From a virus: DNA of 64,000 nt. Under the pieces are notes generated by a model. It was not told the DNA's origin. It was given only the letters and a program-made list of their open reading frames with translations, and did not search any database. The stretch is taken from IMG/VR virus record IMGVR_UViG_3300035145_002457, positions 1 to 64,000 of that record. One strand, written 5' to 3'. The translations under genes and the position numbers were made by a program. Positions 57,400-64,000 of the stretch are shown here, one piece after another. Each line of letters opens with the position of its first letter. The first letter of the stretch is position 1.

Positions 57400-58499
57400 T
57401 GGGATTACTTTGTAGCGCATTAAAAAATAGCATAAGTATAGCCCCTACGGGTGAAATCCGTCCTTGCTATTTGCATGATTTTAATCATGACTACAATGTT
57501 GATAAAATATCTATACAAGATTATAGAGAAAAAGTAGCTCTACCTATGTATAAAGAAATGAAAAAAACAGGAAAATTACCAAAAGGTTGTTGGAAGTGTA
57601 AGTCGATCAAACATTATGAAATATTTAACAAGTATTTGAAATGGTATGAGGCAAACGAAAGCGAAGAATTATTAATGTTAGATATTTCATTAAGTAATCT
57701 TTGTAATAACGGTTGTATAATGTGTAATAAGAAAAATAGCTCTTATTATAAAAAAATAGAAAAGAATATGTTTGTATTTCCTATACAAACCGGAGCGCAA
57801 GAGCTTAAAATTAATCATTCAAAAAAAGTTTTTGAAGATTTGTGTAGTAATGTAAAGTCATTAAAAGAGTTATATATTAAAGGCGGAGAACCCACTTTAG
57901 ATACTAAAGTACAAGACATATTAGATTATCTTATTAGTATTGATAAGACTGATACTGTTATAAAATTAAACACAAACTTAACAAATACAAATAAAAGATT
58001 TATGGATAGTATTAGTAAATTTCCTTATAAAAATGTTAGTTTCAGTATCGATGCAAAAGGAGAATTAAACAATGTATTGCGGCATCCTAGTAAGTTTAAT
58101 AGTGTGATTAAAAATTTGCAAAGATGGACAGAAATTAAAACCGAACAAGATCGATATAATATTTCTAGTGTGATAAGCATTTATAATCTATTTAAATATC
58201 CAGAATTAAAAAAATATTTAAAACAAAATTTTAATGAATATATTCATTTCTATCACATTAATATTTTGCAAACACCAGAATATATGGATATCTCTCATGT
58301 TAATAAAAAAATATTCAATCAAGCTCTTTTACTCTATGATGTTAGCGATAGAAAAACACTAATAGATTATTATAATAATAAAAAGACAAAAAATAATATC
58401 AATGATTACGAGGTATTTACAAAACGAAGTATACAATGGTTTAATAGTAGAGGATATGATCTATCTATAACTGGTAATCCGTTTTTTGAAGGAATATAA
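57399..58499 (+). CDS. radical SAM protein, architecture A (reduced N-terminal Cys set)
   Basis: The SAM cluster motif is CNNGCIMC (102, 106, 109) and the SAM-binding motif is YIKGGEPTL. The N-terminal auxiliary set is incomplete: C5, RPCYLHD (C23, with Tyr where other copies have a second Cys) and CWKCKSI (C64, C67). I chose the ATG at 57399, 9 nt after AAGGA (57385-57389), over an in-frame TTG at 57390. At 366 residues it is the shortest type A copy. A conserved VSFSIDAKGELNNVLRHPS corresponds to the family SIDA segment. It lies 4 bp before a type B gene. The loss of one ligand suggests a changed auxiliary cluster. Confidence 0.88.
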   Translation: MGLLCSALKNSISIAPTGEIRPCYLHDFNHDYNVDKISIQDYREKVALPMYKEMKKTGKLPKGCWKCKSIKHYEIFNKYLKWYEANESEELLMLDISLSNLCNNGCIMCNKKNSSYYKKIEKNMFVFPIQTGAQELKINHSKKVFEDLCSNVKSLKELYIKGGEPTLDTKVQDILDYLISIDKTDTVIKLNTNLTNTNKRFMDSISKFPYKNVSFSIDAKGELNNVLRHPSKFNSVIKNLQRWTEIKTEQDRYNISSVISIYNLFKYPELKKYLKQNFNEYIHFYHINILQTPEYMDISHVNKKIFNQALLLYDVSDRKTLIDYYNNKKTKNNINDYEVFTKRSIQWFNSRGYDLSITGNPFFEGI

Positions 58500-58503
58500 T
58501 AAA

Positions 58504-59616
58504 ATGTATCATACATTCGAAACTGTACAAGACATGCATGTAGAAATAACTAATCGCTGTAATGCGGCTTGTCCTATGTGTGCAAGAAATGATTTCGGAG
58601 GAAAAACTAAAGAAGATCTTGAGCTTGACGAATGGAGCAAGGATGATATTGATCGTATTTTTAACGGACAGTTTCCTAAATTAGAAAATGTAATGTTTTG
58701 CGGCACTCACGGAGATCCATGTGTAGCAGAGCATACTTTATATGCTATAGATAAAATTAAAACAAACACAGATGCAACAGTTGAATTTTATTCTAATGCT
58801 AGTATGCGTACTCCTGAATGGTGGAGTAATCTTGGAAGTTTCATGAATCAAAAGAAACCAGACCATTGGCATTATAGGAAAAACGATCTTGCAATTTTTA
58901 GTATTGACGGCTTAGCCGACACAAATCATTTATATAGACGAAGAACTAATTTTGAAAAAATTATGGAAAATGCAGAAGCATATCTAAAAGCAGGTGGTAT
59001 TGCACGTTGGGATTTTATTGTGTTTAAACACAACGAACATCAAGTAGAAGAAGCAGAAGCACTTGCTAAAAAGATGGGATTCAAACAGTTCCGCATACGC
59101 AAAACAAGCCGTTTTGATTACTCACCTGACGGACCAGACAAATGGCGTGTGAAGGACAAAAACGGTAATGTAGAATACTATCTTGAACCTCCTGGCGAAA
59201 AGTATCGTAATCCTCAAAGTCAAAAGTTTCAAGAACTTACAGAGCAATACGGTACTATAGAAAAGTATTATGATGTTGCACCTATTGAGTGTTTGTATAA
59301 AAACGAATTCCGTAGAATATATGTAAATGCATATGCACAAGTATTCCCTTGCTGTTATATCTCAGACGATAGTTATCCCCATAAAAATAAAATTTACCTT
59401 GACACACAAGAAAAGATATTCAAAAAGTATGGGGTAGGCTTCAACAGTTTACGTAAATATGATTGGAATGATATTCTTAATCATCCATGGTTTGCTGGAG
59501 ACTTAGAACAAAGTTGGCAATCAGATCTTGCAGGAGGAAAATTAATGCGTTGTGCAAGAACATGTGGTAAAGGATATTCACCTATAAAAAGCCAAAGTAA
59601 GGATACAAACTTATGA
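58504..59616 (+). CDS. radical SAM/SPASM-like protein, architecture B
   Basis: The SAM cluster motif is CNAACPMC (19, 23, 26), with MFCGTHGDP at the GGEP position. FSIDGLADTNHLYR and IARWDFIVFKHNEHQVEEAE match the other type B copies. The C-terminus carries IECLYKNE, VFPCCYISDD and RCARTCGKGY, a SPASM-like cysteine order. I chose the ATG at 58504, 10 nt after AAGGA, over an in-frame TTG at 58486. It overlaps the type C gene by 4 bp. It is the best-conserved type B copy here and is useful as the reference for the permuted copy at 50296. Confidence 0.9.
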   Translation: MYHTFETVQDMHVEITNRCNAACPMCARNDFGGKTKEDLELDEWSKDDIDRIFNGQFPKLENVMFCGTHGDPCVAEHTLYAIDKIKTNTDATVEFYSNASMRTPEWWSNLGSFMNQKKPDHWHYRKNDLAIFSIDGLADTNHLYRRRTNFEKIMENAEAYLKAGGIARWDFIVFKHNEHQVEEAEALAKKMGFKQFRIRKTSRFDYSPDGPDKWRVKDKNGNVEYYLEPPGEKYRNPQSQKFQELTEQYGTIEKYYDVAPIECLYKNEFRRIYVNAYAQVFPCCYISDDSYPHKNKIYLDTQEKIFKKYGVGFNSLRKYDWNDILNHPWFAGDLEQSWQSDLAGGKLMRCARTCGKGYSPIKSQSKDTNL

Positions 59617-60791
59617 ATCCAGTAGCGAGTTATTTTAAATTTAATCCAACAGGAGCATTTTCTGTGGATTGGTATATAGGAAAACGTTGCAACTTTAGTT
59701 GTAGTTATTGTGTCGATTATTTGCACGATAATCATTCACCTCATGTGCCTTTAGAGAAAATGAAAATACTTGCAGACGCTATTATCGACAAACATGGTAA
59801 AAATGTATTTTGGAGTTTGACTGGAGGAGAACCTACAGTGAATCCTAAATTTATGGATCTTTGCAAATACATAAAAAAAGAAAGAGGTGCAAGATTTGTT
59901 AGTCTTACTACTAACGGAACAAGGACAGCCGCCTACTACAAAGAATTATATCAATACATAGATGGCATTACACTAAGTTTTCATTTTGAACATATACAAG
60001 ATAGAATAGATGAGTATATTGACAAATGTATACAGATAGAAGACTGGCGTAGAGAATGGAATGGTATAATGGAAGAAACAGAAAACTTTCCAGATTGGGA
60101 TAATGGTAAAGTAAGGAAAACATTAATTCTTCGTTTTATGGTATACCCAGGGCAGTTTGAAAATGTAGAACGCATGGAAAAAGCATTTAGAGATCATGGC
60201 ATAACAAATATTGAACACAGATATATACGACCACCAGGTGGAAATTCAAATGAACTTATGCCTGATGTAAAGTTAGACTTTGGTAAAAATCACGATAAAA
60301 TGGATCCTAAAAAATTAGTTTCTTCTGAAGATAAAGCAGAAATAAAAGCAATTGAAACAAGAGAAAAACAATTCTATAAAGAAGGCGAAAAAGAAAAAAT
60401 TAAAGATCTATATACATCTAAAATTACACCAGACAAGCGTAAATTAAAATTTTGGTTTGTTGATGAAAATGGTGAATATAAAGATGAAGATTTTCATTAT
60501 AATGAATTAAATTTTGATAAAAAGAATAATTATGAAGGATGGTTATGTTGGGCAGGTGTAAAGCATCTCAAGGTGACACCAACAGGAGATATCTATATAG
60601 GTAGTTGTCATGTAGGTGGCAAACGTGGTAACATTTACGAAATAGAAAGTTTAGATTTGCCTACTGAGCCTATACGTTGTCCTAAATGGCGTTGTACTGA
60701 TAACTTAGATTTAAAAGTTCCAAAAATTAAAGATTGGGATCATTATCATTTAGTCAAAGATATGATAGAGTGGACTGATCAAAAGTCATAG
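59613..60791 (+). CDS. radical SAM protein, architecture C
   Basis: CNFSCSYC (26, 30, 33) follows FSVDWYIGKR, with SLTGGEPTVNPK and SLTTNGTRT as in the other type C copies. Compared with the 44993 gene, it has a charged insert of about 100 residues (EIKAIETREKQFYKEGEKEK region). The C-terminus has GWLCWAG, IGSCHVGG, RGNIYEI and CPKWRC, suited to one auxiliary cluster. It is the last plus-strand gene of the long coupled run and ends in a 13-bp convergent overlap with the minus-strand radical SAM gene. The substrate is unknown. Confidence 0.9.
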   Translation: MNPVASYFKFNPTGAFSVDWYIGKRCNFSCSYCVDYLHDNHSPHVPLEKMKILADAIIDKHGKNVFWSLTGGEPTVNPKFMDLCKYIKKERGARFVSLTTNGTRTAAYYKELYQYIDGITLSFHFEHIQDRIDEYIDKCIQIEDWRREWNGIMEETENFPDWDNGKVRKTLILRFMVYPGQFENVERMEKAFRDHGITNIEHRYIRPPGGNSNELMPDVKLDFGKNHDKMDPKKLVSSEDKAEIKAIETREKQFYKEGEKEKIKDLYTSKITPDKRKLKFWFVDENGEYKDEDFHYNELNFDKKNNYEGWLCWAGVKHLKVTPTGDIYIGSCHVGGKRGNIYEIESLDLPTEPIRCPKWRCTDNLDLKVPKIKDWDHYHLVKDMIEWTDQKS

Positions 60792-61915
60792 TAACTACAA
60801 ACTTCTTTAAAATTTTGATTCCTTGACTTATCCCAGAATTCTGTATGTGACCAAAATTTATCTAGTAAGTGTGTTTTGTCTTCGCCGTCCATATAAGTTG
60901 TGATATAATTACACAGATTTTTAATCTTTTCATTTGTATAGTTATAATTTGCATATTTGTCTCTAATAATTTGTTTTTGTTTTTCTGGTAGGACAGTCAC
61001 ACTCAAATATAATGGATAGGTTAGATGTGTAGGATTAATTATAATGCCTCTTTTGTCTAACCATTCTAATGTTTCTGGCAAGTGATAAGCGTTGTAAATA
61101 GTTACTGTTGGTCTTGCAATAACAGTCATTCCTATTTCTTCACTTACTTCAACATATTTTTCAATGTTCTTAAGAGCTTCTTCGTGTTTTGTTAAGTGCC
61201 GTTGATATTCGTTTTCTTTGCCTACAATGCTATCAAGGCTGACAGCAAGTTCAACGTGATCAAACTGTTTCCAAGTTTCTACAATTTTTTTCTTAGGCCA
61301 TACTGTACAATTTGTACTGTAATTTAACCTTATATTTTTTGCATAACCTTTCTCAACAGCATGTTCTAATAGCGTCCAATGATCTTTGATTATTAAAGGT
61401 TCGCCACCTGTAAATTTAATATACTTCATATCTTTAAGATGCGGATATATGCTATCTAAATTTGCATGGGTATGTCTAGTTTTAGCAAAGGTTTTGCCGT
61501 GATATTCTTGTTCTTCGTCGAATAGTTTATGACTATATCTACTATCGCACATTCTGCACATTAGATTACAATCGTTACTTAGACTTAGTTCTAGGTATTC
61601 TAATTTGTAATCTTTAGTGTTAACAGTATGAGTGCCTACCTTAGGGTGTTCATTTAATCTCATACGTAGGCTTTTTTTGTTGTTATCTTCTTCTTCATAA
61701 CAACGTCTACAACCTTCTAACCGTTCTCCTGCAAGTATGCGTTTACGAAGATCGTTTTGAAAATCGCTGTTAAAAATATTTTGAATAGTGTCGTTATCAA
61801 GAGTGTGTTCTTTAGGTCTGTGATCTTCTAAAAACCTACAACAAGGCTTAACACGCCCTGTACCATCTACCATTTGATGATTCCATAACACTGAACAGAA
61901 AGTTTTGCTGACCAT
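60779..61915 (-). CDS. radical SAM protein, architecture A, inverted
   Basis: The N-terminal auxiliary set is FCSVLWNHQ (C7), KPCCRFL (C25, C26) and CRRCYEEED (C69, C72). The SAM cluster motif is CNLMCRMC (116, 120, 123) and the SAM-binding motif KFTGGEPLI. Later parts (LAVSLDSIVGKENEYQRH, NFKEVCSYYDF) fit the family. It is the only cluster gene on the minus strand. The ATG at 61915 has no visible ribosome-binding site, and a sigma70-type promoter ends only 7 bp upstream, so a nearly leaderless transcript is predicted. Its last 13 bp overlap the end of the type C gene at 59613. Confidence 0.9.
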   Translation of the reverse strand: MVSKTFCSVLWNHQMVDGTGRVKPCCRFLEDHRPKEHTLDNDTIQNIFNSDFQNDLRKRILAGERLEGCRRCYEEEDNNKKSLRMRLNEHPKVGTHTVNTKDYKLEYLELSLSNDCNLMCRMCDSRYSHKLFDEEQEYHGKTFAKTRHTHANLDSIYPHLKDMKYIKFTGGEPLIIKDHWTLLEHAVEKGYAKNIRLNYSTNCTVWPKKKIVETWKQFDHVELAVSLDSIVGKENEYQRHLTKHEEALKNIEKYVEVSEEIGMTVIARPTVTIYNAYHLPETLEWLDKRGIIINPTHLTYPLYLSVTVLPEKQKQIIRDKYANYNYTNEKIKNLCNYITTYMDGEDKTHLLDKFWSHTEFWDKSRNQNFKEVCSYYDF

Positions 61916-61922
61916 AAATATA

Positions 61923-61951
61923 TTTATATACGTGGTTTATTTGTCTTGCAA
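61923..61951 (-). promoter_or_regulatory. promoter of the inverted radical SAM gene, shared -35
   Basis: On the minus strand TTGCAA (61951-61946), a 17-bp spacer and TATAAA (61928-61923) form a sigma70-like promoter. The -10 also lies in an exact late core TATAAATA (61928-61921). Transcription would start next to the ATG at 61915, leaving no room for a ribosome-binding site. Confidence 0.6.
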
Positions 61952-61974
61952 AACTGGTGTTAAGGTGCTATAAT
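61946..61974 (+). promoter_or_regulatory. promoter of the 61980 radical SAM gene, shared palindromic -35
   Basis: TTGCAA (61946-61951), a 17-bp spacer and a consensus TATAAT (61969-61974) point at the ATG at 61980. TTGCAA is its own reverse complement, so the same six bases act as the -35 of both divergent promoters. The predicted start point falls at about 61980-61981, on the start codon itself. Confidence 0.68.
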
Positions 61975-61979
61975 ATATT

Positions 61980-63101
61980 ATGAATGAAGACTTAAAATGG
62001 AGCAATTATGACTTCTCTAAGATCCCTTTTGATGACATTGTCAGTGTGGGTCAACGGACTTTGCTTTATCGTGATATTTTTACTGTATCATGGCTACTTG
62101 GAAGGTTCTGTAACTACAGATGCTCCTACTGCTGGCCTTATGCCAGAAGCGATCGTAAAGACCACCGTCCTACCGAGCTCTGCTTGCTTACAGTGGATGA
62201 AATCAAACGTCAAGCTAGACTCAACGGTTTCAATTCTTTCCACTTCTCCTTGTCAGGAGGAGAACCTACTTTCCATCCTGGATACTTGGACATACTAAAG
62301 CATCTAGCAGATGATGTAGCAAATACAAATTATACTAGTATACACATGACTAGTAATTGTAGTCGTCCTATGAAATGGTTTAAAACGTATGTTGAATATG
62401 CAAAGCCCTTTCATAGAGCAAGTATAACAGCAAGTCTGCACACAGAACATGTAAATACAAAGGAGAAGATGCAGGATTTTGCAGACAAACTAATCTTGTG
62501 TCAAGAGCATGATGTACAAATTACAATCAATCAAGTTATGGTTCCAGAATGGTTTGAAAGAGATTGGGAAAACGCTTTATTCTTTCACGAGCAAGGAATC
62601 AATGTCACACTCAAGCCTCAATCGGATCCGACTGCGTCAAGGGTGGTTGATGGATACACTGGGGATCAACTTAAAAAACTTTACAACGGCATGCCACAAA
62701 GAGCATACACAGAAAGCAAACGTAAATGGCAAGAAAGACCTAAACCGTCATTCGAAGTACCTAAAGGAATAATGGGTAAAAATGATGCAAGTGTGCCTTG
62801 GCACATGCAAGTAGAATTAAAAGACTCTAAAGGTAAAAAGTGGTATATGGACCAAGCAGAACGCTTTAATGCCTTTAATTTCAACAATTTTGAAGGATGG
62901 CGGTGTAACGCCGGTTTTAGCGGAATAATAATACGGGAGCCTGACGGTTCGGTAAAAAGGAGTTATTCTTGCCATGATGCACCCCTTGGTAACATAGAAA
63001 CAGGTTTTAACCTATTTAAAGAGCCAAAAAAATGTATTACAAAAAGTTGCGTAAGTAGTGCTGATAGTAAAATACCTAAAGTAAAAAATGGAAACATATA
63101 G
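61980..63101 (+). CDS. radical SAM protein, architecture C, possibly leaderless
   Basis: CNYRCSYC (44, 48, 51) follows FTVSWLLGRF, then FSLSGGEPTFHPG and HMTSNCSRP. The C-terminal part has GWRC, YSCHDAP, GNIETGF and CITKSC, matching the twitch-like end of the other type C copies. The N-terminus is ~20 residues longer than in those. No ribosome-binding site is visible; an in-frame stop lies 9 bp upstream of the ATG, and no other ATG precedes the cluster motif. The first ~300 bp are about 43% G+C by hand count, clearly richer than the rest of the window and with many C-ending codons, suggesting a recently acquired or recombined 5' part. Confidence 0.88.
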   Translation: MNEDLKWSNYDFSKIPFDDIVSVGQRTLLYRDIFTVSWLLGRFCNYRCSYCWPYARSDRKDHRPTELCLLTVDEIKRQARLNGFNSFHFSLSGGEPTFHPGYLDILKHLADDVANTNYTSIHMTSNCSRPMKWFKTYVEYAKPFHRASITASLHTEHVNTKEKMQDFADKLILCQEHDVQITINQVMVPEWFERDWENALFFHEQGINVTLKPQSDPTASRVVDGYTGDQLKKLYNGMPQRAYTESKRKWQERPKPSFEVPKGIMGKNDASVPWHMQVELKDSKGKKWYMDQAERFNAFNFNNFEGWRCNAGFSGIIIREPDGSVKRSYSCHDAPLGNIETGFNLFKEPKKCITKSCVSSADSKIPKVKNGNI

Positions 63102-63906
63102 TATATTAAGTTATAATCGTACTGGTAGTACAGTAGTAGGACAATGCCTGGCAGGTCATTTTGGCCAAGAATATCAAGCAGAAATTACAAATATTCCTAG
63201 TGTATTAATGCGTTATGATGACAACGGAAATGATATAAATGTCCCTTTTAAAAAACCATTACCTGAAGGTACCTATGTAAAAACATATGAGATACAAGAA
63301 GGATATGTTAAAAGATATTTAGAATTTGACAATCCGGAACCATTTATATTTGGTACATCACGTTTTACAAAAGAAGTAGAAAAAAGAAAAAAATTATTAA
63401 AATATAATTGTAAAAGCAAAAACAAAAGTATTTTTAAAATTCAACCGCAAAGTTTTATGGAAAATTTTAATGAACCTAAAATACTTGATGGATATAGATT
63501 CATTTTTTGTGCTAGACGTGATATTAGAGAACAAATATTAAGTTACCTAGTAGCAATGGAAACAAGATTATTTCATATTGGCTATAATGATCAAATTATA
63601 CATCTTGATAAAATAACAATAAAACGTAAATATTTTGATTTTTGTTTAGAAGGATTAAAACTTACCAACAAATTATTTGAATATTACAAATCAACTAACC
63701 AAATTGGTAAAATTATATTTTATGAAGACTGGCAAGATGATGTATCTAAAGTGCTTCCATTATTAGGATTCAAACATACCCCAACAAAAACCTTTAAAAA
63801 GATAAAATATAGTGTAGGTTCTAAACATAATCTTGTAAATAATTTAGAACAAGTATACAAATGGATGGATAATGCAGAAGAATTTAATTACACCTATAGA
63901 CTTTAA
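63088..63906 (+). CDS. sulfotransferase-like protein
   Basis: The N-terminus SILSYNRTGSTVVGQCLAGH contains the 5'-phosphosulfate loop typical of PAPS-dependent sulfotransferases (S.xRTGST), and CARRDIREQILSYLVAME (about 141-157) matches the 3'-phosphate-binding motif RR....Q..S...A. Both hallmarks of the family are present, so transfer of sulfate from PAPS to a hydroxyl or amine, most likely on a glycan or small molecule, is expected. It is 272 residues long and has no membrane segment. It overlaps the radical SAM gene by 14 bp and the next gene by 35 bp, and so belongs to the same unit as the 61980 gene. Confidence 0.8.
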   Translation: METYSILSYNRTGSTVVGQCLAGHFGQEYQAEITNIPSVLMRYDDNGNDINVPFKKPLPEGTYVKTYEIQEGYVKRYLEFDNPEPFIFGTSRFTKEVEKRKKLLKYNCKSKNKSIFKIQPQSFMENFNEPKILDGYRFIFCARRDIREQILSYLVAMETRLFHIGYNDQIIHLDKITIKRKYFDFCLEGLKLTNKLFEYYKSTNQIGKIIFYEDWQDDVSKVLPLLGFKHTPTKTFKKIKYSVGSKHNLVNNLEQVYKWMDNAEEFNYTYRL

Positions 63907-64000
63907 AGTTGACATAGAACGATTGAAATATGATAGTGCAAAGGCTATCGAAACATTTCCGTTTAACAATCATAACCAAATTTGCTTTGTTAATACTTCG
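63872..64000 (+). CDS. 5' end of a hypothetical protein, cut by window edge
   Basis: An open frame starts with ATG at 63872 inside the end of the sulfotransferase-like gene and runs to the window edge (43 codons). The visible part reads LITPIDFKVDIERLKYDSAK and then TFPFNNHNQICFVN. Several phage oxygenase-like proteins begin in a similar way, but too little is visible to assign a family. The 35-bp overlap matches the coupling seen throughout the cluster. Confidence 0.6.
   Translation, partial: MQKNLITPIDFKVDIERLKYDSAKAIETFPFNNHNQICFVNTS

Noticed and set aside
62008-62298. 96-codon frame inside the 61980 radical SAM gene
   Set aside because: It lies in another frame of the G+C-richer part, has no motif, and the radical SAM frame carries all cluster residues.
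1-64000. CRISPR arrays, tRNA genes, insertion sequences, attachment sites
   Set aside because: I saw no regularly spaced direct repeats, no cloverleaf with a CCA-like end in the short gaps, and no transposase or integrase frame. Gaps between genes never exceed about 75 bp.

Overview
The window is a contiguous piece of an A+T-rich, T4-like (contractile-tailed) bacteriophage genome, most like the marine T4-type phages of SAR11 or cyanobacterial hosts. The evidence is the recognisable T4 core set: gp46 and gp47 recombination nuclease, the gp55 late sigma factor, and baseplate gp48/gp53/gp5/gp25/gp6, with very long virion proteins of the marine T4-like type. No photosystem gene, tRNA or integrase is visible, so the host cannot be fixed from this stretch.

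Region 1 (1-4963, minus strand) is an early replication/recombination block: a truncated GIY-YIG nuclease at the window edge, a small basic protein, a phage-borne hemC (hydroxymethylbilane synthase), gp46, gp47 and gp55. Two near-consensus sigma70-type promoters (TTGACA/T, 17 bp, TATAC/AT) drive gp47-gp46-hemC and gp55. Region 2 (5038-37238, plus strand) is the virion block: baseplate genes, a 4978-residue giant structural protein, a small structural protein, three tail-fibre-like paralogues sharing an N-terminal module, and another fibre-like protein. T4-type late promoter cores (TATAAATA or one mismatch) precede several of these, consistent with gp55-dependent late transcription.

Region 3 (37296-63906 and beyond) is the remarkable part. 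Behind a strong sigma70-type promoter lies a run of about 23.5 kb in which almost every gene overlaps or abuts the next. It encodes five glycosyltransferase-like proteins, a probable methyltransferase and then a dense set of radical SAM enzymes. Fourteen radical SAM proteins lie between 40751 and 63101, in three architectures: (A) an N-terminal cysteine-rich auxiliary half followed by the radical SAM core, seven copies; (B) radical SAM core with C-terminal SPASM-like cysteines and GDP/GEV in place of GGEP, three copies plus one apparently permuted copy; (C) radical SAM core with GGEP and a short C-terminal twitch-like cysteine set, three copies. Between them are an SGNH-like hydrolase, a nitroreductase-like flavoprotein, two paralogous Fe(II)/2-oxoglutarate-oxygenase-like proteins, an SDR-like dehydrogenase and a sulfotransferase.

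The gene mixture (glycosyl transfer, sulfation, methylation, radical and oxidative tailoring) suggests that the phage builds or remodels a complex molecule: a glycan or peptide decoration on the virion, or a host surface or metabolic component. No peptide precursor gene was found, and the substrate is unknown. The cluster ends with an inverted radical SAM gene and a divergent promoter pair that share one palindromic -35 element and would give nearly leaderless transcripts.
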